This document shows, one piece after another, positions 55,646 to 64,000 of a stretch of DNA of 64,000 nucleotides. The position numbers and the translations under genes are program-made. The DNA is from Streptomyces sp. GESEQ-4 (lineage in GTDB: Bacteria > Actinomycetota > Actinomycetes > Streptomycetales > Streptomycetaceae), in assembly GCF_017948455.1 (NCBI RefSeq), contig NZ_JAFFSU010000027.1:54148-118147 (forward strand), given 5' to 3'. The notes under the pieces are model-generated. The model was not told the DNA's origin. It made no database searches and saw only the letters and a program-made list of their open reading frames with translations. The number at the start of each line of letters is the position of its first letter. Position 1 is the first letter of the stretch.

Positions 55646-57175
55646 ATGGCAGACGACTACCTCGTACGCATCGGCAAGCTCATCCGTGACGCCCGGCAAC
55701 ATCGGGGCTGGACGCAGTCACAACTCGCCGAGGCGCTCGGCACCAGTCAGAGTGCGGTGAATCGCATCGAGCGGGGCAACCAGAACATCAGCCTTGAGAT
55801 GATTGCCCGCATCGGTGAGGCGCTGGACAGCGAAATCGTGTCTCTGGGTTACGCGGGCCCGATGCATCTGCGGGTGGTCGGCGGTCGTCGGCTGTCCGGC
55901 TCCATCGACGTGAAGACCAGCAAGAACGCGTGCGTGGCACTGCTGTGCGCCTCGCTGCTCAACAGCGGGCGCACGGTGCTGCGTCGGGTGGCGCGCATCG
56001 AGGAGGTGTACCGCCTGCTGGAGGTGCTGGGCTCGATCGGGGTGCGCACCCGCTGGATCAACGACGGGGTCGACCTGGAGATCGTGCCGCCGGCCGAGCT
56101 GGAGCTGGAGGCGATCGACGCCGAGGCGGCCCGCCGCACCCGCTCGATCATCATGTTCCTCGGTCCGCTGCTGCACCGTATGGACCGTTTCAAGCTGCCG
56201 TACGCGGGCGGTTGTGATCTGGGCACCCGGACCATCGAGCCGCACATGATCGCCCTGCGGCGCTTCGGGCTCGACATCGCCGCCACCGAGGGGCTGTACC
56301 ACGCCCAGGTGGACCGGTCCGTCTCCCCCGTGCGGCCGATCGTGCTGACCGAACGCGGGGACACGGTGACCGAGAACGCGCTGCTGGCCGCCGCGCGGCA
56401 CGACGGCGTCACCGTCATCCGCAACGCGTCGTCCAACTACATGGTCCAGGACCTCTGTTTCTTCCTGGAGGCGCTCGGCGTCAAGGTCGAGGGCATCGGC
56501 ACCACCACGCTCACCGTGCACGGCATGCCGACCATCGACGTCGATGTCGACTACTCCCCCTCCGAGGACCCGGTCGAGGCGATGAGCCTGCTGGCCGCCG
56601 CCGTGGTGACGGAGTCGGAACTGACGGTGCGCCGGGTGCCGATCGAGTTCCTGGAGATCGAGCTAGCGGTGCTCGAGGAGATGGGCCTCGACCACGACCG
56701 GTCGGCGGAGTACGTCGCCGACAACGGCCGTACCCGGCTGGTGGACCTCACCGTCCGGCCCTCCAAGCTGGAGGCGCCGATCGACAAGATCCACCCGATG
56801 CCGTTCCCTGGCCTCAACATCGACAACGTCCCGTTCTTCGCGGCCATCGCCGCCGTCGCACAGGGCAAGACCCTCATCCACGACTGGGTCTACGACAACC
56901 GGGCCATCTATCTGACGGACCTCAACCGCCTCGGCGGCAGGCTCCAGTTGCTCGACCCCCACCGCGTCCTGGTCGAGGGCCCCACCCGCTGGCGCGCCGC
57001 CGAGATGATGTGCCCGCCGGCCCTGCGCCCCGCCGTCGTCGTCCTGCTGGCGATGATGGCGGCGGAGGGCACGTCCGTGCTGCGAAACGTGTACGTCATC
57101 AACCGGGGGTACGAGGATCTGGCGGAGCGGCTCAACTCGGTGGGGGCGCAGATCGAGATCTTCCGGGACATCTGA
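55646..57175 (+). CDS. XRE HTH fused to MurA-like UDP-GlcNAc carboxyvinyltransferase
   Basis: A 509-residue fusion. Residues about 8-65 are a Cro/C1-type HTH: IRDARQHRGWTQSQLAEALG and TSQSAVNRIERGNQNISLEM. The remainder (about 70-509) is a MurA/EPSP-synthase fold. The MurA Lys-Asn pair is kept in VKTSKNACVALL, and the catalytic loop reads AGGCDLGTRTIEPH, retaining the nucleophilic Cys but with changes around GARP. MurA transfers enolpyruvate to UDP-N-acetylglucosamine, the first peptidoglycan step. Streptomyces has a canonical MurA elsewhere, so this second form could be a sensor-regulator, an active isozyme, or both. It is the S. coelicolor aconitase neighbour as I recall. Confidence 0.85.
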   Translation: MADDYLVRIGKLIRDARQHRGWTQSQLAEALGTSQSAVNRIERGNQNISLEMIARIGEALDSEIVSLGYAGPMHLRVVGGRRLSGSIDVKTSKNACVALLCASLLNSGRTVLRRVARIEEVYRLLEVLGSIGVRTRWINDGVDLEIVPPAELELEAIDAEAARRTRSIIMFLGPLLHRMDRFKLPYAGGCDLGTRTIEPHMIALRRFGLDIAATEGLYHAQVDRSVSPVRPIVLTERGDTVTENALLAAARHDGVTVIRNASSNYMVQDLCFFLEALGVKVEGIGTTTLTVHGMPTIDVDVDYSPSEDPVEAMSLLAAAVVTESELTVRRVPIEFLEIELAVLEEMGLDHDRSAEYVADNGRTRLVDLTVRPSKLEAPIDKIHPMPFPGLNIDNVPFFAAIAAVAQGKTLIHDWVYDNRAIYLTDLNRLGGRLQLLDPHRVLVEGPTRWRAAEMMCPPALRPAVVVLLAMMAAEGTSVLRNVYVINRGYEDLAERLNSVGAQIEIFRDI

Positions 57176-57199
57176 ACGGACGCCGTCGTCCGCCGCGGA

Positions 57200-58483
57200 T
57201 CAGAGCAGCTTGTCCTTCGCCTTGTAGTAGGCCCCGCCGAACGGCAGGAACCAGGGGGTGCCGTTGTAGAAGGGGACGGGGACCTTGGGGAAGCCGAGGC
57301 CGCGTAGGGGGTTGGCGTCGGGCTTGCCGTCCATCATTTCGGCGACGGCGCGGCCCATGTACGTGGCCATCTGGACGCCGTGGCCGCAGTAACCCATGGA
57401 GTAGTAGAGGCCGTTGACGTCGCCCGCGTGCGGGATGCGGTCCCAGGAGAAGCCGACCGTGCCGCCCCAGACGTAGTCGATGCGTGCCCCCGCCAGCTGC
57501 GGGAAGATCTCGGTCATCTCGCGCTTGAGGATGTCGCCGCTCTTGACGTCGGAGGCGGGGTTGGAGGGGGCGAAGCGGGCCCGGCCGCCGAAGGCGAGGC
57601 GGTTGTCGGGGGTGAGGCGGACGTAGTGGCCGACGTTCTTGTGGGCGACCAGCAGGCGGCCGTTGGGGATGAGTTCCTTGGCGCGTGCCTCCCCCAGCGG
57701 CTCGGTGACGATGATGAAGCTGCCGACGTTGATCAGCCGCTTGCGGAACCACGGCATCGACTTGTCGGTATAGGCGTCCGTCGCCGCCATGACCTGCTTG
57801 GCACGGATGGTGCCGTGCAGGGTTTCCACCACGAAGCCTCCGCCGGGGAGGCGTGTGAGGCCGGTGGCGGCGTTGCGCTCGTGGATCTCGGCGCCGGCCC
57901 GCTCGGCGGCGTCCGCCAGGCCGCCGACGAACTTGCCCACGTGCAGGCCCGCGCTGTCCGGGTCGAGCAGGGCGCCGTGGTAGTAGTCGGTGCCTAGCTC
58001 GGCCCGCAGTTCGCTCTTGCTCAGGACGATCGTCTCGTGGCCGAAGTTGTCGGCCAGGTCGCGCTGCTTGGCCCGCAGGCCTTCGAAGTGCCCGGGCTTG
58101 CAGACCGCGCCGAGGCGCCCTGAGCGGTGGAAGTCGCAGTCGATCTGCTCCCTGACCGTGAGCTCCTCGACCACGTCCACCGCCTCGCGGAACGCGTCGT
58201 ACAGCTCGCGGGCCCGCTCCTGGCCGTAGCGCTTGCGGGCCTCGGCGGGGGCGATGGTGATGCCCTGGGTGCACATGCTGCCGTTGCGGCCGGAGGCGCC
58301 CGAGCCGACCTTGTCCTTCTCGACGAGGACGACCCTGGCGCCCTTGCGGGCGGCGTGGTAGGCGGTGGACAGCCCGGTGAGACCGCCGCCGATCACCACC
58401 ACGTCCGCCTCGTCGGGCAGGTCCTTGCCGGAACGGTCGGGCAGGGCGGGGGCTGTGTCCAGCCAGTAAGGGATCTGCTTCAT
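57200..58483 (-). CDS. FAD-dependent amine oxidase-like oxidoreductase (DadA/PuuB type)
   Basis: A 427-residue flavoprotein starting at ATG 58483. The FAD-binding motif is VVIGGGLTGLSTAYHAARKG with the acidic end VLVEKD, and the DAO signature GSGASGRNGSMCTQG follows. The C-terminal GYCGHGVQMATYMGRAVAEM closes the FAD site. It belongs to the glycine/D-amino-acid oxidase group that includes gamma-glutamylputrescine oxidase and sarcosine oxidase. It would oxidise a C-N bond of an amine or amino acid, giving an imine or aldehyde. It is the last gene of the 64-57 kb operon. The substrate is not determinable. Confidence 0.82.
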   Translation of the reverse strand: MKQIPYWLDTAPALPDRSGKDLPDEADVVVIGGGLTGLSTAYHAARKGARVVLVEKDKVGSGASGRNGSMCTQGITIAPAEARKRYGQERARELYDAFREAVDVVEELTVREQIDCDFHRSGRLGAVCKPGHFEGLRAKQRDLADNFGHETIVLSKSELRAELGTDYYHGALLDPDSAGLHVGKFVGGLADAAERAGAEIHERNAATGLTRLPGGGFVVETLHGTIRAKQVMAATDAYTDKSMPWFRKRLINVGSFIIVTEPLGEARAKELIPNGRLLVAHKNVGHYVRLTPDNRLAFGGRARFAPSNPASDVKSGDILKREMTEIFPQLAGARIDYVWGGTVGFSWDRIPHAGDVNGLYYSMGYCGHGVQMATYMGRAVAEMMDGKPDANPLRGLGFPKVPVPFYNGTPWFLPFGGAYYKAKDKLL

Positions 58484-58522
58484 GGCGTGCGTCCTCACAT
58501 ACGTCGCTTGGGTCCGGGAGTG

Positions 58523-59188
58523 TCAGCAGCCGAGCAGCTTCGGCAGGCCCGACAGGTCGGGCAGCTCGTCGTACGGCTGGTAGTCGGCGCTGCCGAGGCG
58601 GCCGTAGCGGTTGATCCACACCCGGCGCTTCAGGCCGAGGTCGCGGGTCGGGATGTGGTCGTACTCCCAGCCCTGGGCGGTGTGGATGACCTGGGACGGC
58701 TCGACGCCCATGGTCTTGAAGGCGTACTCGAAGGTCTGCCGGTCCGGCTTGTAGGCGCGGGCCTGCTGGGCGGTGATGACGTAGTCGAACTCGACGCCGA
58801 TGTTCTGCACGTTGCGCGCGATCAGGTTGTCGTCCGTGTTGGAGATGATCGCGATCTCGTACTTGGTCTTCAGGGCGCGCAGCGCGTCCGGGACCTCCGG
58901 CCAGGGGCCGAAGGTGGGGACGGCCTCGACGAGGGCGTCGCCGTCGGACTCGCGGTACTCCAGGCCGTGCAGGCGCATGGCGTTGCGCAGGCTGGAGTGC
59001 AGGATCTCGTGGTAGGGGCGGTAGGCCTCGAGGACGGCCTGGAAGCGCATGACGCGGAAGTCGTCGAGGAACTCGTCGACGTCCAGGTTGTCCAGGTCCA
59101 GCCGGTCCTCGAGGACCTTCAGGGTGGTGGGGGCGAGTTCGAAGTTGATCAGGGTCGCATAGGCGTCGAAGGTGACGATCTCTCGCAT
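58523..59188 (-). CDS. HAD-superfamily hydrolase, haloacid dehalogenase type II-like
   Basis: A 221-residue protein. HAD motif I is VTFDAYATL with the nucleophilic Asp, motif II IISNTDD, motif III YKPDRQTF (Lys) and motif IV GWEYDHIPTRDLGL. The helical cap insertion after motif I fits the L-2-haloacid dehalogenase subgroup, but many members are phosphatases. It is 39 bases upstream of the FAD oxidase gene and 48 downstream of the aldo/keto reductase. A role in removing a by-product or a phosphate in the catabolic pathway is likely. Confidence 0.8.
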   Translation of the reverse strand: MREIVTFDAYATLINFELAPTTLKVLEDRLDLDNLDVDEFLDDFRVMRFQAVLEAYRPYHEILHSSLRNAMRLHGLEYRESDGDALVEAVPTFGPWPEVPDALRALKTKYEIAIISNTDDNLIARNVQNIGVEFDYVITAQQARAYKPDRQTFEYAFKTMGVEPSQVIHTAQGWEYDHIPTRDLGLKRRVWINRYGRLGSADYQPYDELPDLSGLPKLLGC

Positions 59189-59236
59189 GGTGTTCGCCTC
59201 AGTCTCGGGGGTTCCGGATTTCCATGGGGTGGGGCT

Positions 59237-60154
59237 TCAGACGACGCGTTCGCCGGGGGTGACGATCGCGTCGAGTGCGGCCAGGTCGGCCGGGCTCGGT
59301 ATCCAGTCGGCCGCCGCCGCGTTGGCGGTGACCTGGTCGGGGGTCATGGCGCCGCAGATGACGGAGCCGACGGCTGGGAGGGCGGCCAGTGCGCCGACGG
59401 CTACCTGGAGGAGGGTCAGGCCGCGTTCGGCGCCGTACGCCGTGAGCGCCTCGGCCTTGTCGAGGGCCGCGTCGGTGAGCCAGCCCTGCCGCCAGGACAG
59501 GCGGCTGCCGGGCGGGGGCTCCTCGCCGCGCCGGTACTTGCCGCTGAGCAGGCCGTTGGCCAGCGGATAGTACGGCAGCAGGCCGACGCCGTGGCGCAGG
59601 CAGGCCGGGATCAGGTCCCGCTCCACGCCTCGGTCGAGCAGGTGGTAGCGGGCCTGGGCCGACACGAAGGCGTCGGTGAGGTCTTCGGCGGGGAGGTTGG
59701 AGCAGCCGAGGTGGCCGACCTTGCCCTCGTCCACCAGCTCTCGGAGCGCGGCGACCGTCTCCTCCAGCGGGGTGACGCCGTCCGGCTCGTGGTACTGGTA
59801 CAGGTCGATCCGGTCGGTGCCCAGGCGGCGCAGGGACGCCTCGACGGCGTACCGGATGTAGGGGCGGGAGCCGCGCGGGCCGTATCGGTCCGCCTCCGCT
59901 CCCATCTCCATGCCGAACTTGGTGGCCAGAACTACCTCGTCGCGGTGGCCTTTCAACGCCGCACCCAGGAGCCGTTCGCCGTCACCGCGACCGCCGTACA
60001 TGTCGGCGGTGTCGAAGAGGGTGATCCCGGCATCAAGTGCCGCGTGTACGACGGCCGTTGTGCCCTCCTCGTCGAGGCGGGAGCCGAAGTTGTTGCCGCC
60101 GACGCCCACCACGGAGACGGCCGGGCCGCGTTCACCGAGCGTGCGGTATCTCAT
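59237..60154 (-). CDS. Aldo/keto reductase
   Basis: A 305-residue NADP-dependent TIM-barrel reductase from ATG 60154, which overlaps the aldehyde dehydrogenase stop (ATGA). The tetrad is visible as Asp in LFDTADMYG with its Tyr, Lys in LATKFG and His in YQYHEPD. The cofactor-binding end is AVGSVICGAMTPDQV. It would interconvert an aldehyde or ketone and the alcohol, probably of the pathway's carbonyl intermediate. Coupling to the dehydrogenase suggests aldehyde handling or detoxification. Confidence 0.86.
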   Translation of the reverse strand: MRYRTLGERGPAVSVVGVGGNNFGSRLDEEGTTAVVHAALDAGITLFDTADMYGGRGDGERLLGAALKGHRDEVVLATKFGMEMGAEADRYGPRGSRPYIRYAVEASLRRLGTDRIDLYQYHEPDGVTPLEETVAALRELVDEGKVGHLGCSNLPAEDLTDAFVSAQARYHLLDRGVERDLIPACLRHGVGLLPYYPLANGLLSGKYRRGEEPPPGSRLSWRQGWLTDAALDKAEALTAYGAERGLTLLQVAVGALAALPAVGSVICGAMTPDQVTANAAAADWIPSPADLAALDAIVTPGERVV

Positions 60155-61611
60155 GACCGGTTCCCGAAGCCGATGCAGACGTTCTTGGTCTGCGTGTAGC
60201 TGTCGAGTGCCGCGAGGCCCTTCTCGCGGCCCCAGCCGCTGTGCTTGTAGCCGCCGAAGGGGAGTTCCACGCCGGTGCCGACGCCGGTGGCGTTGACGTA
60301 GACCTGGCCGGCCCGGATGCCCTCGGCGAGCCGCATCGCCCTGTCGATGTCGCGGGTCCAGACGTACGAAGCCAGGCCGTACGGGCTGTCGTTCGCGATG
60401 TCCAGGGCCTCGTCGGCGTCGTCGAACTCGATGACGGTGATGACGGGGCCGAAGATCTCCTCGCGAGCGCACCGGGCCTGGTTGTCCAGTCCGGTCAGGA
60501 CCGTCGGCTCCACGAAGTAGCCGTCGGCCAGCTCGGGGTCCGAGGGAGCGCCTCCGCCGGCCCGTGCCACGGCGCCCTCCTCGCGGGCCAGGTCCAGGTA
60601 GCCGAGGACCCGGTCGCGCTGCCGGGCGGCGACCAGCGGGCCGATGTCCGGGTCGGTGAGCCCCGGGCCGACGCGCAGGTCGGCGGCGTACGCGACCAGC
60701 TTGTCGAGGAACTCCTCCGCGCCGCGCTGGAGCAGCAGCCGGGTGCCGGCCGAGCAGGTCTGGCCGGCGTTGCCGAAGGCCGAGGCCGCGACGGCGGTCA
60801 GCGCGAGGTCGAAGTCGGCGTCGGCGAAGACGACGACCGGGGACTTGCCGCCCAACTCGGTGACGGAGGGCACCACGTTGGCCGCGGCGGCCTGGGCCAC
60901 CTTGATGCCGGTCGGCACCGAGCCCGTGAAGGTGACCTGGTTGATGTCCGGGTGGCCGGCCAGGGCGGCACCCGTCTCGCCGTCGCCGGGGACCACGTTC
61001 AGGACGCCCGGCGGAAGACCGCACTCCAGGGCGATCCTGCCGATCTCCAGCGGGGTGAGCGGGGCTTCGGGCGAGGGCTTGAGCACCACCGTGCAGCCCG
61101 CGGCCAGTGCCGGGGCGGACCCGCGAGCGGTGTTCTGGAGCGGGTAGTTGAACGGGATGATCTGGCCGGAGACGCCGATCGGCTCGCGGACGGTGTAGTC
61201 GATCAGGCCCGGGCCGAGAGGGATCGTCGTGCCGCCGAGCTTGTCGGCGACGCCCGCGTAGAACTCGAAGTAGCGGGCCGCCGCCTCGACATCAGCCTTG
61301 GCCTGGCGGAGCGGCTTGCCGACGTCCTGGCTCTCCAGGCGGGCCAGCCGTTCGCCCTGGTAGCGGATGGCCTCGGCGATCCGGTAGAGGATCCGGCCCC
61401 GGTCGGCGGCCCGCATGCGGGCCCACTCGGGGGAGATCAGGGCCGAGCGCGCCGCCGCCACCGCCTGGTCCACGTCCGCCTTGCCCGCCAGCGCCACCTG
61501 GGCGATGGTCGTCCCGTCGGACGGGTCGAGGACCGCGAAGGAGCGACCGTCGGCGGCAGGCACCTGCTTGCCGTCGATCAGCAGCTCGGTCAGCCGCAGT
61601 TCGCCGGTCAT
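60151..61611 (-). CDS. NAD(P)-dependent aldehyde dehydrogenase
   Basis: A 486-residue enzyme with the family's normal length. The general-base Glu is in VTELGGKSPVV and the nucleophilic Cys in GQTCSAGTRLL. The Asn/Lys sites (FNYPLQNTARGSAP, LKPSPEAP) and the EIFGPVITVIEF motif are present. It oxidises an aldehyde to the acid. In ectoine degradation the corresponding enzyme oxidises aspartate semialdehyde (DoeC); succinate-semialdehyde or aminobutyraldehyde are alternatives. It overlaps both neighbours by four bases. Confidence 0.9.
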   Translation of the reverse strand: MTGELRLTELLIDGKQVPAADGRSFAVLDPSDGTTIAQVALAGKADVDQAVAAARSALISPEWARMRAADRGRILYRIAEAIRYQGERLARLESQDVGKPLRQAKADVEAAARYFEFYAGVADKLGGTTIPLGPGLIDYTVREPIGVSGQIIPFNYPLQNTARGSAPALAAGCTVVLKPSPEAPLTPLEIGRIALECGLPPGVLNVVPGDGETGAALAGHPDINQVTFTGSVPTGIKVAQAAAANVVPSVTELGGKSPVVVFADADFDLALTAVAASAFGNAGQTCSAGTRLLLQRGAEEFLDKLVAYAADLRVGPGLTDPDIGPLVAARQRDRVLGYLDLAREEGAVARAGGGAPSDPELADGYFVEPTVLTGLDNQARCAREEIFGPVITVIEFDDADEALDIANDSPYGLASYVWTRDIDRAMRLAEGIRAGQVYVNATGVGTGVELPFGGYKHSGWGREKGLAALDSYTQTKNVCIGFGNRS

Positions 61612-62561
61612 GGCCGCATCTCCCCCAGGACCTCACCGAAGATGACGACCTCGTCGCCCGGGCGGACCGTACGGATCCGGCGGACCCAGAGCACGATGCC
61701 CTCCTGCGGGGCCGTCACCTCCTCCAGGATGTTGCCGTAGTGGTCGGTGATGGTGGCGATCAGGTCGCCTTCCTTGCAGGTCTCCCCCGGCTCGGCGCGG
61801 GCGACGAAGAAGCCGCCGGAGGCGGAGCGGGCGAACGTGCCGGAGACGGTGGTGTAGGTGTCCCGGAACTCCGCCTCGCCGTCGGTCATGCCGAGGCTGC
61901 GCAGGATGTTGCGGATCGAGTTCATGTGGTGCTCGACGTTGGTCTCGCGGTAGGTGGCGCCACCGCACTCGATGGTGATGGCCGGCTTGCCGGCCGCGAG
62001 GACGGGGTGGCGGACCGTGCCGCCCCACTTGCCGCCCTTCCACACCAGCTCGTGCCCGGCGGCGAGGGCGAGGTCCGTCGCCAGGTCCTCGTAGCCGCCC
62101 TGGAGGATGACCAGCGGGGCGATCTCGCCGTAGGCGCCACCGGTGTGCAGGTCGACCACGGCGTCGACGGCGGGGACGACCTGCTCGACGAAGGTGGCGG
62201 CCAGACGCTGCGAGTACGAGCCCTCGGCGTCGCCCGGGAAGATGCGGTTGAGGTTGAGGTGGTCGATGCCGCTGGCGCGGGCGGCCGCCTCGAAGGCAGG
62301 GGTGTTCATGCAGGGGATACCGACGACGGTGCCGCGCAGGGTGGCCGGGTCGATCTCGGCCAAGGCTCGCCGGATGGCTTCCTGGCCGTCGTACTCGTCG
62401 CCGTGCACGCCCGCGTCCACGCACAGGACCGGGCCGTCCTGGACGCCGTTGACGACGATCAGCGGGATGCCCAACTCCACGCCGTAGCTGCTGGTACCGA
62501 CCGGGATGAGGCCCTGGGCTCGCTCGCCGGGGGCGACGGTCAGTGGACCGATGGAGTACAT
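61608..62561 (-). CDS. Succinylglutamate desuccinylase/aspartoacylase-family deacylase (DoeB/EutE-like)
   Basis: A 317-residue M14-like zinc hydrolase from ATG 62561. Zinc ligands are His53 and Glu56 in GVHGDEYDG, and the His in DLHTGG. The catalytic Glu is in ITIECGGATY. A C-terminal beta-barrel-like domain contains the lipoyl-like ATITDHYGNILEEV. The family removes acyl groups from N-acylated amino acids. With an adjacent class III aminotransferase and aldehyde dehydrogenase it fits N-acetyl-2,4-diaminobutyrate deacetylase of the ectoine pathway, though other N-acyl amino acids are possible. Position and coupling are seen; substrate is inference. Confidence 0.78.
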   Translation of the reverse strand: MYSIGPLTVAPGERAQGLIPVGTSSYGVELGIPLIVVNGVQDGPVLCVDAGVHGDEYDGQEAIRRALAEIDPATLRGTVVGIPCMNTPAFEAAARASGIDHLNLNRIFPGDAEGSYSQRLAATFVEQVVPAVDAVVDLHTGGAYGEIAPLVILQGGYEDLATDLALAAGHELVWKGGKWGGTVRHPVLAAGKPAITIECGGATYRETNVEHHMNSIRNILRSLGMTDGEAEFRDTYTTVSGTFARSASGGFFVARAEPGETCKEGDLIATITDHYGNILEEVTAPQEGIVLWVRRIRTVRPGDEVVIFGEVLGEMRP

Positions 62562-62584
62562 GTCGTTCCTTTCCGAAACGTGGA

Positions 62585-63943
62585 TCAGATGCGGGCGGAC
62601 GCCTCGGCGAGGGTCTGCGCGAGGATGTCGGCGATTGCATCGAGAAGGGCGCGGTCGCTGATCAGCGGGGGCGCGATCTGGACCAGTGGCGCGGACCGGT
62701 TGTAGACGCGGGCGAGGAGGCCGGCCTCGCGCAGCCGGCGCGGAATCAGGTCGGCGATCAGGTCGGCGCGGGCGGTGTCGCTGAAGCCGCCGTCGTCGAG
62801 GTCGCCGACGAGTTCGCAGGAGTAGAAGAACCCGGTGCCTCGGACGTCGCCGACGATCGGCAGGTCCACGAGCGTGTTCATGCGCGCCGCGAGATGGTTC
62901 TGGAGGCCGCGGACGTTCTCCAGGATCCGGTCCCGCTCCATGATCTCGAGGTTGCGCAGGGCGATGGCCGTGCTCAGCGGGTGCCCGGCGAAGGTGTAGC
63001 CGTGGTTGAGGAGGGCGCCTGGCCGGTTGATGACCTCGGTGACCTTGGTGCCGATCAGGGTCGCGCCCAGGGGGGCGTATCCCGCGGTGATGCCCTTGGC
63101 GACGGTGACCATGTCCGGGCGGGCGCCGTAGCGGTCCCCGCCGAACCACTCGCCGATCCGGCCGAAGCCGGTGATCACCTCGTCGGCGACGAGCAGGAAG
63201 CCGTACCGGTCGGCCAGCGCCCGCAGCCCCTGCCAGTAGCCCTGGGGCGGGGTGATGCAGCCGCCCCGGTTCTGCACCGGCTCGGCGATCAGCATGGCGA
63301 TCGTCTCCGGGCCCTCGGCCAGGATCGTGGCCTCCAGCTCGGCGAGCAGGTGCGCCGTGTACACACCGTCGTTCGCGAACTCCGGATCGAGACCGAACCG
63401 GTTGGTGTTGGACACGAACCGGGTGTCGATCGCCGGCGGGCCGTACGGCTCCGTCAGCCCGGGGTCGTCGTTGAACGACAGCGTGCCGACGGTCAGCCCG
63501 TGGTAGGCGCCATGCCGGGCGATCGCCTTCACCCGGCCCGGCTCCCCACGCAGGGCGTGGTAGCTGCGGGCGATCTTCCACGCGGTCTCGACGGCTTCGG
63601 CGCCGCCGCTGGAGAAGAAGGTGTGCTCGATGTCGACGGGGGCGATCCGGGAGAGCCGTTCGGCGAGTTCGATGGCCGAGGGGTGCGCGGAGCCGGTCCA
63701 CAGCGGGCTGAAGCACAGCTCGCGCAGCTGCTTCTCCGCCGCCTCGGCGAACTCGGGGCCGTAGGAGTAGCCGAGCTGGCAGCAGTACAGCCCCGACATG
63801 CCGTCGATGTAGCGGTTGCCCTCCGCGTCGTCGACGTACGGTCCTTCACCGCGGCTGACGACGAAGAGTTCCTGGCCCGGCATCGCGAGCGATCCGTTGG
63901 CGGTCATGTTCAGCAGCAGGTGCCGCTGGGCGGTGGCGATCAC
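62585..63943 (-). CDS. PLP-dependent class III aminotransferase
   Basis: A 452-residue fold-type I enzyme from GTG 63943. The PLP Lys is residue 283 in VTVAKGITAGYAPLGA and the pyridine-nitrogen Asp is 254 in VADEVITGFGR. The phosphate-binding FFSSGGAEAVETAWKIAR and the dimer loop GAYHGLTVG are typical of omega-amino-acid or diamino-acid aminotransferases. In ectoine degradation such an enzyme (DoeD) converts diaminobutyrate to aspartate semialdehyde. It overlaps the preceding gene stop and is 23 bases before the deacylase gene. Omega-amino acids or polyamine intermediates are alternative substrates. Confidence 0.88.
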   Translation of the reverse strand: MIATAQRHLLLNMTANGSLAMPGQELFVVSRGEGPYVDDAEGNRYIDGMSGLYCCQLGYSYGPEFAEAAEKQLRELCFSPLWTGSAHPSAIELAERLSRIAPVDIEHTFFSSGGAEAVETAWKIARSYHALRGEPGRVKAIARHGAYHGLTVGTLSFNDDPGLTEPYGPPAIDTRFVSNTNRFGLDPEFANDGVYTAHLLAELEATILAEGPETIAMLIAEPVQNRGGCITPPQGYWQGLRALADRYGFLLVADEVITGFGRIGEWFGGDRYGARPDMVTVAKGITAGYAPLGATLIGTKVTEVINRPGALLNHGYTFAGHPLSTAIALRNLEIMERDRILENVRGLQNHLAARMNTLVDLPIVGDVRGTGFFYSCELVGDLDDGGFSDTARADLIADLIPRRLREAGLLARVYNRSAPLVQIAPPLISDRALLDAIADILAQTLAEASARI

Positions 63944-64000
63944 AGGGCTTCACCTCCCGGGGCGGCGACCCCGGTCGTGTTCTCGACCGACAGCAGGGAT
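63940..64000 (-). CDS. C-terminal end of an unidentified upstream gene (partial)
   Basis: Nineteen codons and a TGA overlapping the aminotransferase GTG, ending SVENTTGVAAPGGEAL. It belongs to the same operon. The tail 'VENTxGVxxxGxEAL' is loosely like the end of M24-family proteins, the family of ectoine hydrolase, but this is too short to assign. Confidence 0.5.
   Translation of the reverse strand, partial: SLLSVENTTGVAAPGGEAL

Overview
The window is chromosomal DNA of a Streptomyces-like actinomycete. The sequence is GC-rich throughout, GTG starts and 4-base ATGA/GTGA gene overlaps are common, and the backbone gene order is one I recall from Streptomyces coelicolor: fadB-fadA, dxs, xylFGH, a ROK regulator of the Rok7B7 type, ngcEFG, then aconitase and a MurA-like protein. 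This synteny is from memory, not from a search. I saw no rRNA, tRNA or CRISPR array.

Layout. 1-8.5 kb: end of a LuxR-type regulator, RNase D, the beta-oxidation pair fadA/fadB, a probable beta-propeller protein, an oxidoreductase, a tandem-repeat tract at 7.34-7.79 kb and a NYN/PIN-like protein. 8.5-12.2 kb: amino-acid permease and dxs. 12.4-20.8 kb: xylFGH (xylose-type ABC importer), a ROK regulator and an NgcEFG-like amino-sugar importer. 21.4-35.6 kb: a polysaccharide-use block with GH92 mannosidase, GH67 alpha-glucuronidase, a truncated GH42 beta-galactosidase fused to a TnpB insertion, DUF624 protein, LplABC/YtcP-type oligosaccharide importer, CE7 acetyl-xylan esterase and an AA10 lytic polysaccharide monooxygenase. 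Candidate sugar-repressor operators sit at its promoters. 35.7-46.8 kb: an epimerase-like protein and a tandem duplication of a two-gene module (giant secreted S8 subtilase plus HTH regulator). 46.8-49.5 kb: aconitase with an iron-box-like upstream site.

49.7-54.9 kb holds the most unusual content. A seven-gene minus-strand operon encodes a P-loop ATPase/kinase-like protein, a WrbA-like flavodoxin, a SnoaL/NTF2-fold protein, an AvrD-family protein, a KAS III-like synthase, an acyl carrier protein and an ABBA-type aromatic prenyltransferase. It lies between aconitase and the MurA-like gene, which I recall as neighbours in S. coelicolor, so it looks like an inserted biosynthetic cluster. AvrD is the syringolide-forming protein of Pseudomonas syringae. 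Pairing it with its own ACP and ketosynthase and with a prenyltransferase suggests an unfamiliar prenylated acyl/butanolide-type metabolite. 55.4-57.2 kb: a small DUF4236 protein and an XRE-MurA fusion with a palindrome just before its start. 57.2-64 kb: a tightly coupled minus-strand catabolic operon (aminotransferase, aspartoacylase-like deacylase, aldehyde dehydrogenase, aldo/keto reductase, HAD hydrolase, FAD amine oxidase-like protein). Its first three enzymes match the class composition of the ectoine-degradation enzymes DoeD/DoeB/DoeC.

How it works together. The 12-36 kb block would import xylose, amino sugars and xylo-oligosaccharides. It would remove acetyl and glucuronyl side groups from xylan, cut crystalline polysaccharide oxidatively and trim mannosides. 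Substrate assignments are inferred from family membership and context.
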